From Xaviernesmea oryzae (GTDB lineage: Bacteria; Pseudomonadota; Alphaproteobacteria; Rhizobiales; Rhizobiaceae), in contig NZ_FXAF01000006.1 of assembly GCF_900177415.1 (NCBI RefSeq), forward strand, positions 1,822,001 to 1,886,000: a stretch of DNA of 64,000 nt. Direction: 5' to 3'. The translations under genes and the position numbers were made by a program. The notes beneath the pieces are model-generated. The model searched no databases, had not been told where the DNA came from, and was given only the letters and a program-made list of their open reading frames with translations. Shown piece after piece: positions 37,524 through 46,396 of the stretch; position 1 is the first letter of the stretch, and each line of letters begins with the position of its first letter.

Positions 37524-38141
37524 TCATCCCTTTTGGCCGATCCTGCTTTCGGTGCCGGCGATCAGTCGCTCGATATTGGTCTTGTGCTTTACCCAGGAGA
37601 TCACGGTCATGATCGCCATGACGAGCGCGATCTTCGGTTCATCTATGAACCACAGCACAACCGGAATGACAAGCGTTGCAACCAGCGCGGACAGCGAGGA
37701 ATATTTGCTGAGCTTGGCGACCGACAGCCAGATGAGTGCGAAAACCAGCACCATCCACGGCGCGACGCCGAGCAGCATGCCGATATAGGTCGCGACACCC
37801 TTGCCGCCCTTGAAGCCGAGCCAGACCGGAAAGAGGTGGCCCATGAAGGCCGCGAAACCGGCGATCAGGCCCGCCTCCTCGCCGAAGAAATACCAGCCGA
37901 TCAGTGCTGCGGCGGTGGCCTTCAGCGCATCGAGGAGCAGGGTCGCGGCGGCGAGCTTCCTGTTGCCGGTGCGCAGCACGTTGGTCGCGCCGATATTGCC
38001 GGAACCGATCGAGCGGATGTCACCGAGCCCCGCTGCGCGCGTCAGGATCAGGCCGAACGGGATCGAGCCCAGCAGGTAACCGAAGACGAGCGCCGCAAGC
38101 GCGATGGGCAGGCTGATCTGCCAGTTGAAAAGCTCACTCAC
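37524..38141 (-). CDS. plsY: Glycerol-3-phosphate acyltransferase PlsY
   Basis: PlsY transfers the acyl group from acyl-phosphate to glycerol-3-phosphate, the first step of phospholipid synthesis. The 205-residue membrane protein has the conserved loops [15 protein letters not shown] (motif 1), [14 protein letters not shown] (motif 2) and [20 protein letters not shown] (motif 3). I use GTG 38141 with GGGGAAG upstream; the longer frame upstream overlaps pyrC. Confidence 0.93.
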   Translation of the reverse strand: MSELFNWQISLPIALAALVFGYLLGSIPFGLILTRAAGLGDIRSIGSGNIGATNVLRTGNRKLAAATLLLDALKATAAALIGWYFFGEEAGLIAGFAAFMGHLFPVWLGFKGGKGVATYIGMLLGVAPWMVLVFALIWLSVAKLSKYSSLSALVATLVIPVVLWFIDEPKIALVMAIMTVISWVKHKTNIERLIAGTESRIGQKG

Positions 38142-38154
38142 GCTTCTTCCCCAG

Positions 38155-39441
38155 TCAAAGCGAATGAACGCACTTGCCCGCCACATAGGTGGCGACGGCA
38201 CGGCCTGAAAAACGCGCATCCTCGAAGGGCGTGTTCTTCGAACGGGACAAAAGCATATCCTTCGAAACGATCCAAGGCTCGTCGAGATCGATGAGCGTGA
38301 TATCCGCTTTCGCGCCCGGCTTCAGCGTGCCGGCGTCGAGGCCGAAGATCTGTGCCGGCCGGGTCGACATGGCATCGATCAGCCGCATCAGCGGCACGCG
38401 GCCGTCGTGATGCAGGCGAAGCGCCGCGGCAAGCATGGTCTCGAGCCCGATCGCCCCGTCGGCGGCATCCGCAAAGGGCAGGCGCTTGGTGTCGACGTCC
38501 TGCGGATCGTGCGAGGAGACGATGATGTCGATTGTGCCGTCGGCGACCGCATCGGCCATGGCCACCCGGTCGTCCTCGGAGCGCAGCGGCGGCGAGAGCT
38601 TGAAGAAGGTGCGGTATTCGCCGATGTCGTTCTCGTTGAGCGAGAGATGGTTGATCGACACGCCGCAGGTGACGTTGGCGCCGCGCGAGCGGGCGAGCCG
38701 CATCGCTTCAGCCGATTCCGCCACGGAAATCTTGGCAGCATGATATTTCGCCCGCGTCAGGCCGGCGATCCGAAGATCCCGTTCGAGCGGAATGATCTCG
38801 GCCTCCTTCGGCACGCCGGAAAGGCCGAGCCAGCTTGCGAAGAGGCCTTCGTTCATGACGCCGCTGCCGAGATATTTTTCGCGCAGTTCGAGCGAGATGA
38901 CCGCATCGAATTCGCGCGCATAGGTCATCGCTCGGCGCAGGAGCAGCGTATCCGAAAGGCCTCGGCGGCCGTTGGTGAACGCCACGGCGCCGGATTGCTG
39001 CAGCAGGCCGATCTCGGTCATCTCCTCGCCGGCAAGACCCTTGGTGAGTGCAGCCGCCGGGTGGACGTTGACGACGGCCTTGTCGCGGGCGGTCTTCTGC
39101 ACGAATTCGACGAGCGCGATATCGTCCAGCACCGGATCGGTGTCCGGCATCATGATGAAGGAGGTGATGCCGCCGGCCGCTGCCGCACGGCTTGCCGATT
39201 CGATCGTTTCGCGGTGTTCGGCGCCCGGCTCGCCGACATAGACGCGGGCGTCGACGAGGCCCGGCGTTGCGACGAGGCCCTTGCAATCCCTCACCGTTGC
39301 GCCGTCCGGAGCTCCCTGGTTCTGCGCATCCTTGCCGGCAGCGAGAATGCGGCCGTCGTCGCCGACGACGATGGTGCCGGTCTCGTCGAGATTGCGCGAC
39401 GGATCGACGATCCGGAGATTCTTGAGGACCGTTGCGGTCAT
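38155..39441 (-). CDS. pyrC: Dihydroorotase-like protein lacking metal ligands (PyrC'-type)
   Basis: The 428-residue protein aligns in outline with class I dihydroorotases (start [21 protein letters not shown]-terminal PAQIFGL). However, the DxHxHxREPG motif reads [10 protein letters not shown] (residues 64-73), so both metal histidines and the substrate arginine are gone. The HAED and TDHAPH blocks are also replaced (LELREKY and SSHDPQ). It overlaps pyrB by four bases. In Pseudomonas such an inactive PyrC' is a structural partner of aspartate transcarbamoylase, and I infer the same role here; a working dihydroorotase should be encoded elsewhere. Confidence 0.85.
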   Translation of the reverse strand: MTATVLKNLRIVDPSRNLDETGTIVVGDDGRILAAGKDAQNQGAPDGATVRDCKGLVATPGLVDARVYVGEPGAEHRETIESASRAAAAGGITSFIMMPDTDPVLDDIALVEFVQKTARDKAVVNVHPAAALTKGLAGEEMTEIGLLQQSGAVAFTNGRRGLSDTLLLRRAMTYAREFDAVISLELREKYLGSGVMNEGLFASWLGLSGVPKEAEIIPLERDLRIAGLTRAKYHAAKISVAESAEAMRLARSRGANVTCGVSINHLSLNENDIGEYRTFFKLSPPLRSEDDRVAMADAVADGTIDIIVSSHDPQDVDTKRLPFADAADGAIGLETMLAAALRLHHDGRVPLMRLIDAMSTRPAQIFGLDAGTLKPGAKADITLIDLDEPWIVSKDMLLSRSKNTPFEDARFSGRAVATYVAGKCVHSL

Positions 39442-40379
39442 GCGCGTTCTCCCTGGTTTTGAGAGACGAGCAGCGCCTCCATCACGGCCATGCGCACGGC
39501 GACCCCCATTTCCACCTGCTGCTCGATGACGCTCTGCGGGCCGTCTGCCACTTCGGAGGCGATCTCGACGCCGCGGTTCATCGGGCCGGGATGCATGACG
39601 AGCGCGTCTTCCTTCGCTGCCTTCAGCTTTTCCGCATCGAGGCCGTAGAAGCGGAAATACTCGCGCACCGACGGCACGAAAGCTCCGGCCATGCGCTCGC
39701 GCTGCAGGCGCAGCATCATCACCACGTCGGCGTCCTTCAGGCCGTCCTCCATGGAATGGAAGACCTCGACGCCCATCTCGCGGATGCCGGAAGGAAGCAG
39801 CGTAGAGGGCGCCACGACCCTGACCCGCGCGCCCATGGCGTTGAGCAGCAGGATGTTGGAGCGCGCGACGCGCGAATGCAGCACGTCGCCGCAGATCGCC
39901 ACGATGATGCGCGAGAGCTTGCCCTTGGCGCGGCGGATGGTCAGCGCATCGAGCAGCGCTTGGGTCGGGTGTTCGTGTTGGCCGTCGCCCGCGTTGACGA
40001 CCGAGCAGGCGACCTTCTGTGCGAGCAGGGCGGCCGCCCCGGCGGAGGAGTGGCGCAGCACCAGCACGTCAGGCCGCATGGCGTTCAGCGTCATCGCCGT
40101 GTCGATCAGCGTTTCGCCCTTCTTCACCGAGGAATTGCCGACCGACATGTTCATCACGTCGGCGCCGAGCCGTTTTCCGGCGAGCTCGAAGGAGGATTGC
40201 GTGCGGGTGGAGGCTTCGAAGAACAGGTTGATCTGCGTGAGACCTCTGAGCGTCGAGGTCTTTTTCTCCCGCTGCCGGGAAATCTTCACGGCCTCGTCGG
40301 CCTTGTCGAGAAGAAAGGTGATGTCCTGTTCGGTGAGGCCCTTGATGCCGAGGAGATGGCGATGGGGGAAGAAGACCAT
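39438..40379 (-). CDS. pyrB: Aspartate carbamoyltransferase catalytic subunit
   Basis: PyrB joins carbamoyl phosphate and aspartate in the first committed step of pyrimidine synthesis. The 313-residue product has the carbamoyl-phosphate motif [17 protein letters not shown] (about residues 54-70), HPTQALLD and the C-terminal [14 protein letters not shown] 40379 gives the usual length ([10 protein letters not shown]). It overlaps the pyrC-like gene by four bases (ATGA). No pyrI regulatory gene is present, which fits a PyrB-PyrC' type enzyme. Confidence 0.95.
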   Translation of the reverse strand: MVFFPHRHLLGIKGLTEQDITFLLDKADEAVKISRQREKKTSTLRGLTQINLFFEASTRTQSSFELAGKRLGADVMNMSVGNSSVKKGETLIDTAMTLNAMRPDVLVLRHSSAGAAALLAQKVACSVVNAGDGQHEHPTQALLDALTIRRAKGKLSRIIVAICGDVLHSRVARSNILLLNAMGARVRVVAPSTLLPSGIREMGVEVFHSMEDGLKDADVVMMLRLQRERMAGAFVPSVREYFRFYGLDAEKLKAAKEDALVMHPGPMNRGVEIASEVADGPQSVIEQQVEMGVAVRMAVMEALLVSQNQGERA

Positions 40380-40576
40380 AAGTCGTGTCTCCGCTTGCGT
40401 TCGGCGGTCTATAAGGTCTGGCGGAGAGACCCGCAAGCGGGCGCGGACTTTATCTCACCGCTTGTTTCATGAGCATGTCTCTCGCAGACGGCACTTTGGC
40501 TGCCTTTTGTTGAGAATGCGGGAATTCCTCTTTCGCTGCCGTTCCCAGGCCCGGTAACTTCCGCTAGAACCGCCTC

Positions 40577-42229
40577 ATGAACCAGATGTCGCGCACCGAA
40601 GAAAAATTTGCCGAATTGAACCAGCCCAAACCCTGGTCCGGCATCAACGCCTATCGATCCGATCCGCTTGTCGTCGATCTGACGAGCACCCTTAATCGCA
40701 CCATCCGGGAAGAATACGATCAGCTCGGCCGTTACGTCACCTCGCCGGAGGCGCAGGAACTGGCGCGCATGGCCAACGAGAACCCGCCGAAGCTGAAGAC
40801 CCACGGCCCCCGCGGCGAGCGGCTGGATGTGGTCGAATTCCATCCGGCCTGGCATGCGTTGATGCGCCGGTCCATGCAGACGGGCCTGCATTCCTCCGTC
40901 TGGGAAAGCATTCCGGAAGCCAAGGGCCACGAGCACAAGGCGCGTGCGACCCGCTTTTACATGACGGCGCAGCTCGAATGCGGGCATCTGTGCCCGCTTA
41001 CCATGACCAGCGCCTCGATCGCCGCGCTGATGGCCGCGCCGCGCGTCCAGAAGGAGTGGGCGCCGAAAATCCTCTCGCGCAAATACGATTCGACCAATCG
41101 TCCGGCGCTGCAGAAGACGGCCGTGACGCTCGGCATGGGCATGACCGAGAAGCAGGGCGGCACGGATGTGCGCGCCAACCGTTCGACGGCCGAGCGGGTG
41201 GGCGAGGGCATCTATCGTCTTTCCGGTCACAAGTGGTTCATGTCGGCTCCGATGAGCGACGGTTTCATCATGCTTGCCAAGACCCACGAGGGGATAGGCT
41301 GTTTCCTCGTGCCGCGGCTCCTGGAGGATGGTTCGGCGAACGGCCTGCAGTTCCAGCGCCTGAAGGACAAGCTCGGCAACCGCTCGAACGCCTCGTCGGA
41401 AGTCGAGTTCACCGATGCCTTCGGTTACCTTCTTGGCGATCCCGGCGCAGGCGTCCGCACGATCCTCGACATGGTGACGCTGACCAGGCTCGACTGCGCG
41501 CTGGCTTCGGCCGGCATCATGCGCGCCTCGCTGTCCGAGGCCGTTCATCACACGCGGGGCCGCAGCGTCTTCGGCAAGAAACTGATCGATCAGCCGCTGA
41601 TGACACGCGTGCTCGCCGACATGGCGCTCGACGTCGCGGCGGCGACGGCGCTCAGCTTCCGCCTGGCCGACGCCTTCGACAAAGCCGCATCGAGCCCGGC
41701 CGATGCCGCCTTCGCGCGGGTCATGACGCCCGTCGTCAAATACTGGAACTGCAAGATCGCCCCGTCGCTGATCTACGAGGCGATGGAGTGCCTCGGCGGC
41801 AACGGTTATATCGAGGAACGGCCGATCGCCCGGCATTACCGCGAGGCGCCCGTCAACGCGATCTGGGAAGGCTCCGGCAACGTGATGGCGCTCGACGTGC
41901 TGCGCGTGCTGTCGCGCGGCAGGGACCTGTTCAACACGGTGCTCGCCGGTTTCGAGCGCGATCTAGGCGCATCCGGCCGGAAGACGGTCGAGGTGCTGCG
42001 CGCCGCCATGGCGCTTTGCGAAACGGACGAGGGGGCGGCAAGGCTTCTGGTGGAGCAGCTCGCGCTTGCGGCAGGCGCTTCGGAACTGGTGCGGCTCGGC
42101 GCCGGCAAGATCGCCGATGCCTTCCTGGAAACGCGGCTGGCGGGCGGCTGGCGCTCGACCTACGGCATGCTCGATTCCCGCTTCGACGCCCGCTACATCA
42201 TCGATCTTCTCTATCCGGCGGCGAGCTGA
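40577..42229 (+). CDS. aidB: AidB-like acyl-CoA dehydrogenase family flavoprotein
   Basis: E. coli AidB is a flavoprotein of the adaptive response to alkylation that binds DNA. The 550-residue product has the AidB-type long N-terminal domain, the FAD-binding segment TLGMGMTEKQGGTDVRANRS (about 187-206) and the C-terminal signature YREAPVNAIWEGSGNVMALD (about 422-441), which is much closer to AidB than to fatty-acid dehydrogenases. No ada or alkB gene is adjacent. The 3' end overlaps the convergent AEC gene by 19 bases. Confidence 0.82.
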   Translation: MNQMSRTEEKFAELNQPKPWSGINAYRSDPLVVDLTSTLNRTIREEYDQLGRYVTSPEAQELARMANENPPKLKTHGPRGERLDVVEFHPAWHALMRRSMQTGLHSSVWESIPEAKGHEHKARATRFYMTAQLECGHLCPLTMTSASIAALMAAPRVQKEWAPKILSRKYDSTNRPALQKTAVTLGMGMTEKQGGTDVRANRSTAERVGEGIYRLSGHKWFMSAPMSDGFIMLAKTHEGIGCFLVPRLLEDGSANGLQFQRLKDKLGNRSNASSEVEFTDAFGYLLGDPGAGVRTILDMVTLTRLDCALASAGIMRASLSEAVHHTRGRSVFGKKLIDQPLMTRVLADMALDVAAATALSFRLADAFDKAASSPADAAFARVMTPVVKYWNCKIAPSLIYEAMECLGGNGYIEERPIARHYREAPVNAIWEGSGNVMALDVLRVLSRGRDLFNTVLAGFERDLGASGRKTVEVLRAAMALCETDEGAARLLVEQLALAAGASELVRLGAGKIADAFLETRLAGGWRSTYGMLDSRFDARYIIDLLYPAAS

Positions 42230-43146
42230 CCGGCGAATAGCAGTACCGCGGGAATGGTGAGGAAGGAGGCGGCCGTCTGCACCGTGGCGGTGGCGGCATA
42301 AAGCTCCGCATCGCCTCCCATCTTCTTCGCGAGGATGTAGCCGTTCATCGCGGTCGGCACCGCGGCGCTCAGCGCCAGAAGCACGAGCGGCTGGCCGCCG
42401 ATGCCGACGAGCGTCGCGATGCCTATCATCACCACCGGAAAGACGATGAGCTTTATGGCGGTGCCGACCAGCACCATCGGCCGCGGCCTTACGGCATCTC
42501 TCACCTTCAGGCCTGCGCCGACCGCGATGAGGCCGAGGCTGAGCGACGCCTGGGCAACGAGCCCGACCGCCACCATCAGCGGTTCGTAGATGGGGATGCC
42601 GAGAAGGTTCACGGTAACGCCGAGCGCGCTGCTGACGATCTGCGGATTGCTGATGACGCGGAGCGTGAACTGCCAGTATCCGCGATGGGCGCCGGAGAAC
42701 CATAGCAACACCGAGACATTGATGAAGTTCAGCGGAATGATGATCGCCGCCATGACGACCGCGACGACGGTCAGTCCCGTGGCACCGTAGAGCTTGTCGG
42801 CGATCGCCAGCGCGATGAAGGAATTCCAGCGCGTGGCGGCCTGGAAAAGCGAGCTGAAGGCCGGCGCCCTGACCCCGATCCTGCGAAGAGCCGGCCAGAG
42901 CAGCAGGACGAAAAGGCACATCAGGAGCACGACGCCGATAGCGGTCATGCCGACCACATGCAGGTCGATGCTGGTAAAATCCGCGCGCGCCAGCGTGTGG
43001 AAGAGGAGTGCGGGAAAGAGGACGTAATAGCCGCATTGCTCCAGCCCGTTCCAGAACGTCCCGTCGATCAGCGGGCTTCGCCGGAGCGCGACGCCCAGGA
43101 GGACGAGCAGGAAGATCGGCAGGATGCTTTCGAAAATGGCGAGCAT
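42211..43146 (-). CDS. Auxin efflux carrier (AEC) family transporter
   Basis: The 311-residue protein has about ten membrane segments in two halves, in the pattern of the AEC/BART family that exports organic acids or amino acids. The conserved NPQIVSSALG and AVPTAMNGYILAKKMGGD regions are clear. ATG 43146 (MLAIFESILPIF) is the likely start, giving a normal length. It diverges from the TetR gene, which may control it (173-bp shared promoter region). Confidence 0.85.
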   Translation of the reverse strand: MLAIFESILPIFLLVLLGVALRRSPLIDGTFWNGLEQCGYYVLFPALLFHTLARADFTSIDLHVVGMTAIGVVLLMCLFVLLLWPALRRIGVRAPAFSSLFQAATRWNSFIALAIADKLYGATGLTVVAVVMAAIIIPLNFINVSVLLWFSGAHRGYWQFTLRVISNPQIVSSALGVTVNLLGIPIYEPLMVAVGLVAQASLSLGLIAVGAGLKVRDAVRPRPMVLVGTAIKLIVFPVVMIGIATLVGIGGQPLVLLALSAAVPTAMNGYILAKKMGGDAELYAATATVQTAASFLTIPAVLLFAGQLAAG

Positions 43147-43319
43147 GGGAGACGGACAGAGGAGAGAGGCCCTCCTCGTAGTCGTTTGCGGCCGGGTGCG
43201 CAATGCAGGAATGCCCCTTCCGCGCTGCGTTATCCTGTGCATCGTCTCCGGCAGTGGCTTGCGGCATCGAGAACGGCGCACTATCGCGGTTAACGGGTCT
43301 TAACGAATACGGACGGAAA

Positions 43320-43964
43320 ATGCTGCAAATCCCTGAAGTGACGGCGCAGGAAGGTTCGGTCGCAAAGGTGCGCAACCGCGCCGGCACCGAACGGGCGATC
43401 TTCGTCGCCGCGCGCGACCTTCTCGCCGAGCAGGGCTTTCAGGGTTTCGGCATCAATGCGGTGGCACGCCGCGCCGGTTGCGACAAGCAGCTCATCTACC
43501 GCTATTACGGCGGCCTGGACGGATTGATCGAGGCGATCGGCGCCGATCTCGGCACCTGGGTCAAGGATCGAATTCCGGAAGACACGGGCGGCATGTTCCT
43601 GCTGACCTACGGCGACCTGATGGAGAAGCTGGCGATCTACTTCATGGAGGCGCTGCGCGACGATCCGCTCGTCTGCAAGATCGTCGCCTGGGAGGTTTCC
43701 CAGGATACGCCGCAGGTGCGCCGTCTTTCCGAAGCGCGCACCAAGGCGCTCGGCAAATGGCTGGAGCGCATGCGCGGCTCGTTGACGCCGCCGAAGGGTG
43801 TCGACGCTGCGACCACCAATGCGCTGCTCTTTGCCGCGATCCAGCATCTCGTGATCTCCGCCGCCGTCAGCGGCCAGTTTGCCGGCGTGGCGCTCAGCAC
43901 CGAGAAGGATTGGGAGAAGGTCGCCGGCGCGATCCGCCGCCTTGTCCGCGCGATCTACGGCTGA
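43320..43964 (+). CDS. TetR family transcriptional regulator
   Basis: The 214-residue protein has an N-terminal helix-turn-helix domain (about residues 20-66) with the typical ...FVAARDLLAEQGFQGFGINAVARRAGCDKQLIYRYYGGLDGLIEAI pattern in pieces, followed by a helical ligand-binding domain. It is divergent from the AEC transporter, a layout in which TetR regulators often control the neighbour. The promoter region holds TTAAC-gggtc-TTAAC (43291-43305 area), resembling CtrA half-sites but with the wrong spacing. Confidence 0.88.
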   Translation: MLQIPEVTAQEGSVAKVRNRAGTERAIFVAARDLLAEQGFQGFGINAVARRAGCDKQLIYRYYGGLDGLIEAIGADLGTWVKDRIPEDTGGMFLLTYGDLMEKLAIYFMEALRDDPLVCKIVAWEVSQDTPQVRRLSEARTKALGKWLERMRGSLTPPKGVDAATTNALLFAAIQHLVISAAVSGQFAGVALSTEKDWEKVAGAIRRLVRAIYG

Positions 43965-44048
43965 CCTTTTTCCACAGACCGTGCCTTTCGCATTAACCAT
44001 GCCTGCCGGTTTCCGTTGCGGGAAATCCGCCGCCGTTTAAGGTCGGTA

Positions 44049-44064
44049 TTAACGCATTGTTAAC
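44049..44064 (+). promoter_or_regulatory. CtrA-type binding site TTAA-N7-TTAAC
   Basis: TTAA (44049-44052), seven bases, TTAAC (44060-44064): an exact match to the full CtrA consensus. It lies 16 bases before the ATG of the 59-residue gene. A TTAACCAT half-site lies further upstream (about 43993-44000). CtrA regulation is inferred from the motif alone. Confidence 0.6.
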
Positions 44065-44080
44065 CACGAATGGGCCGGAC

Positions 44081-44260
44081 ATGCTCGGGATGGGAACTGC
44101 TATCAGGGATGGGGCATTGCTGGCCGTCATGACGACGATCTTCGCAGCGCTTGCCCTCGATATTTCTGTTCCCGCAGTGGTCCTGAGTGTCATGGCTTTA
44201 TCGAGATGGCTCGTGTCGCCGGAGATTTATCCGGTGGAACCGAGGGGGAAGGCCGCATGA
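44081..44260 (+). CDS. Small hydrophobic membrane protein upstream of the DUF6105-type gene
   Basis: The 59-residue product is hydrophobic between about residues 10 and 40 (GALLAVMTTIFAALALDISV then PAVVLSVMALSRWLV), so one or two membrane segments. The stop TGA overlaps the next start (ATGA at 44257-44260), a good sign that it is translated. ATG 44081 is preceded by a weak GGGCCGG; 44090 is possible. Function unknown. The CtrA-type box just upstream suggests cell-cycle regulation. Confidence 0.5.
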   Translation: MLGMGTAIRDGALLAVMTTIFAALALDISVPAVVLSVMALSRWLVSPEIYPVEPRGKAA

Positions 44261-44589
44261 AGTGGTTCCTGATTTTATGGGCAGGCCCCGTGCTTCTGCT
44301 GACGGGCTGGTACGGACTTTCCTATTACGACATGAGCTTCGGCATCTTCATGCTGACCCGCCATGCGCATGACCTGGTCTTCCAGGTCTATGGCCATATC
44401 CTGGGCATCCCGCCGGAAACCATTCCGCCGCTGGTCGCCCGCGCCATCGCTTTCGACAGCCTGATCGTGTTCGGCATCATCGCCTTCCGCAAGAGGAAGG
44501 CGATCGCCGCCTGGTGGCAGAGGCGTCAGGCGTCGAAATCCGGCAAGCTTGCCCTGCCGAGCGAGGAAAGCCTGTCGAGCGCGCCCTGA
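44257..44589 (+). CDS. DUF6105-like small membrane protein
   Basis: The 110-residue product starts [20 protein letters not shown] and has two membrane segments (about 4-20 and 68-84) around a conserved middle region ([20 protein letters not shown]), then a basic tail. I believe it is the DUF6105 family, common in rhizobia, function unknown. Its last 64 bases overlap the 3' end of the convergent ruvX, so one of the tails may be a long overlap and not a conserved feature. Confidence 0.7.
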   Translation: MKWFLILWAGPVLLLTGWYGLSYYDMSFGIFMLTRHAHDLVFQVYGHILGIPPETIPPLVARAIAFDSLIVFGIIAFRKRKAIAAWWQRRQASKSGKLALPSEESLSSAP

Positions 44590-45020
44590 AGAATGAAGCT
44601 CGCCGCGGCGGAATCGATCCGCTCGGCGCGTTTTGCCCGCGACACGTCCATTTCCAGAAGTGCCCGTTCGGCGGCGACCGTCGAAAGCCTCTCGTCCCAG
44701 AAGACGAAGGGGATACCCGTCTTCTCACCCATGGAACGCACGAAGGCGCGCGTCGCCTGGACGCGGGGGCCTGTCGATCCGTCCATGTTCATCGGCAGGC
44801 CGATGACGAAGCCCGCGATCTTCTCCTTTTCCGCAAAGGCGAGGAGGACTTCCGCATCCTTGGTGAACTTGACGCGCTTGATGACAGGCCGCGGCGAGGC
44901 GAACCGCCGGCCGATATCGGACATCGCAAGCCCGATCGTCTTCGTGCCGAGGTCGAGCCCGGCTATCGGCTGTCCGGGCAGAAGCGTTTCAGCCAGTTCC
45001 TCGATCGTCATCACCGTCAT
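44526..45020 (-). CDS. ruvX: Holliday junction resolvase RuvX (YqgF)
   Basis: RuvX/YqgF is an RNase H-fold nuclease active on RNA/DNA, thought to act in Holliday junction or 16S rRNA processing. The 164-residue product has [17 protein letters not shown] (N-terminal motif with the first aspartate), [16 protein letters not shown], and [17 protein letters not shown], with DSAAASFIL near the C-terminus. ATG 45020 is chosen; ATG 45011 is possible. The 3' end overlaps the convergent DUF6105-like gene by 64 bases. Confidence 0.9.
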   Translation of the reverse strand: MTVMTIEELAETLLPGQPIAGLDLGTKTIGLAMSDIGRRFASPRPVIKRVKFTKDAEVLLAFAEKEKIAGFVIGLPMNMDGSTGPRVQATRAFVRSMGEKTGIPFVFWDERLSTVAAERALLEMDVSRAKRAERIDSAAASFILQGALDRLSSLGRASLPDFDA

Positions 45021-45136
45021 GCGTTCGTCATCCCTCGGAGGCAAAGAGGATTTGTCCCATCCTCTGTCCACTTTCCTTTAGCTGCATATCGGCTATGTGT
45101 CGTTACCATCCCGCATCATACTGGAGGAACTTTTCC

Positions 45137-45838
45137 ATGAAGATCACTTGGCTCGCCCACTCCGCCTTCCGCATCGAAACCGCGAAGGCGAAGATCCTGA
45201 TCGACCCGTTCCTGACGTACAATCCTGCTTTTGCAGGTCAGGATGCCAAGGCCGCTGCGGAAGGCCTCACCCATATCCTGCTCACCCACGGCCATGGCGA
45301 CCATGTCGGCGACGCGGTGCAGATCGCCAAGGAAACCGGCGCCGTCGTCCTTGCCAATTACGACCTCGGTGTCTGGCTGGCGAAGAAGGGTGTCGAGAAG
45401 CTGGAAATGGGCAATACCGGCGGCACGATCGATCTCGGCGGGTTCACCGCCACGTTCACGCAGGCGCTGCATTCGTCGGCGCAGATCACCGAAGACGGCG
45501 TCTCCCATTGCCTCGGCAACGCCAACGGCCTGATGCTGCATTTCGACGACGAGCCCTCCGTCCTCCATATGGGCGATACGGATATCTTCACCGACATGGG
45601 CCTGATCAACGAGCTGCATCAGCCGGATATCGGCATCGTGCCGATCGGCGACCGGTTCACCATGGGCGGCGCGGTGGCGGCACTGGCCTGCCAGCGCTTC
45701 TTCGATTTCAAGCACGCCATTCCCTGCCATTACGGCCTGCCGGGCGTCGATCAGACGCCGGAGAAATTCGTGAAGGGCATGGAAGGCTCGCGCACCCGCG
45801 TCGAAACGACGGCCCCGGGCGGCAGCCTCAGCTATTAA
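45137..45838 (+). CDS. UPF0173 metal-dependent hydrolase
   Basis: The 233-residue protein is a metallo-beta-lactamase fold with the zinc motif [11 protein letters not shown] (residues 50-60; HGHGDH at 51-56), then [12 protein letters not shown] and CHYG near the C-terminus, typical of the UPF0173 family. Substrate unknown. GGAGG at 45123-45127 supports ATG 45137; an in-frame ATG at 45095 lies upstream of it and is not favoured. It diverges from ruvX. Confidence 0.87.
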   Translation: MKITWLAHSAFRIETAKAKILIDPFLTYNPAFAGQDAKAAAEGLTHILLTHGHGDHVGDAVQIAKETGAVVLANYDLGVWLAKKGVEKLEMGNTGGTIDLGGFTATFTQALHSSAQITEDGVSHCLGNANGLMLHFDDEPSVLHMGDTDIFTDMGLINELHQPDIGIVPIGDRFTMGGAVAALACQRFFDFKHAIPCHYGLPGVDQTPEKFVKGMEGSRTRVETTAPGGSLSY

Positions 45839-45839
45839 G

Positions 45840-45948
45840 CGATCGGCTTTGCCGATCCGCAACGGTCGGCTTGCTGATCCAGCGGTCGGCTTTGTCGATC
45901 CATAAGCGGCCAGGCAGATCCGCAGGCGGTCAGTTCGCTGATCCGCAA
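45840..45948. repeat. Degenerate tandem repeats, about 22 bp, five units
   Basis: Units begin at about 45840, 45863, 45883, 45907 and 45927, each 20-24 bases long. The first, second, third and fifth read like CGGTCGGCTTTGCTGATCCG with a few changes, and the fourth is more diverged. The elements TCGGCTT and GATCC recur. The array starts two bases after the hydrolase stop and ends about 100 bp before gatC. I know no named family for it. Confidence 0.7.
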
Positions 45949-46052
45949 CCGATCTCGGTGGTGCGCCTTCATGAAATTGAGGCGCGCTGCCTGTTGCGAA
46001 GGGCGGGCATGGTCATTATAGCGGGTAGGAAATTTCCCATCGGAGTTATGCC

Positions 46053-46340
46053 ATGTCCGTCGATCTCGCCACCGTCAAACGCGTCGCGCGCCTTGCCCGC
46101 ATTGCGGTCACCGAGGAAGACGCCAATCGCATGGTCGGCGAACTGAACGGCATCCTCGGCTTCGTCGAGCAGCTTTCCGAAGTGGACGTGACGGGTGTCG
46201 AGCCGATGACCTCGGTGACACCGATGGACATGCGCAAGCGGCAGGACGATGTGACGGACGGCGACAAGGCCCTCGATATCGTCGCCAATGCTCCGGCCAC
46301 CGACCACAATTTCTTCCTCGTGCCGAAGGTCGTCGAGTGA
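46053..46340 (+). CDS. gatC: Aspartyl/glutamyl-tRNA amidotransferase subunit C
   Basis: GatC is the small scaffold of the GatCAB enzyme that converts Glu-tRNA-Gln (and Asp-tRNA-Asn) to the amide. The 95-residue product begins [20 protein letters not shown] and has the family's helical N-terminal half and extended C-terminal half (PMTSVTPM...). gatA follows 56 bases later. Confidence 0.95.
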   Translation: MSVDLATVKRVARLARIAVTEEDANRMVGELNGILGFVEQLSEVDVTGVEPMTSVTPMDMRKRQDDVTDGDKALDIVANAPATDHNFFLVPKVVE

Positions 46341-46396
46341 GCGCTTGAGCAGCGCTGCCTCCGCCTTTTACCGCATTCGAACGTTTTGAAGAGACC

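Noticed and set aside
43291..43305. CtrA site before the TetR gene
   Set aside because: TTAA-N6-TTAA has six bases between the half-sites where the consensus has seven, so I do not call it.
45840..45948. Possible CRISPR array
   Set aside because: The units are directly adjacent with variable length and there are no unique spacers or cas genes, so it is a degenerate tandem repeat.
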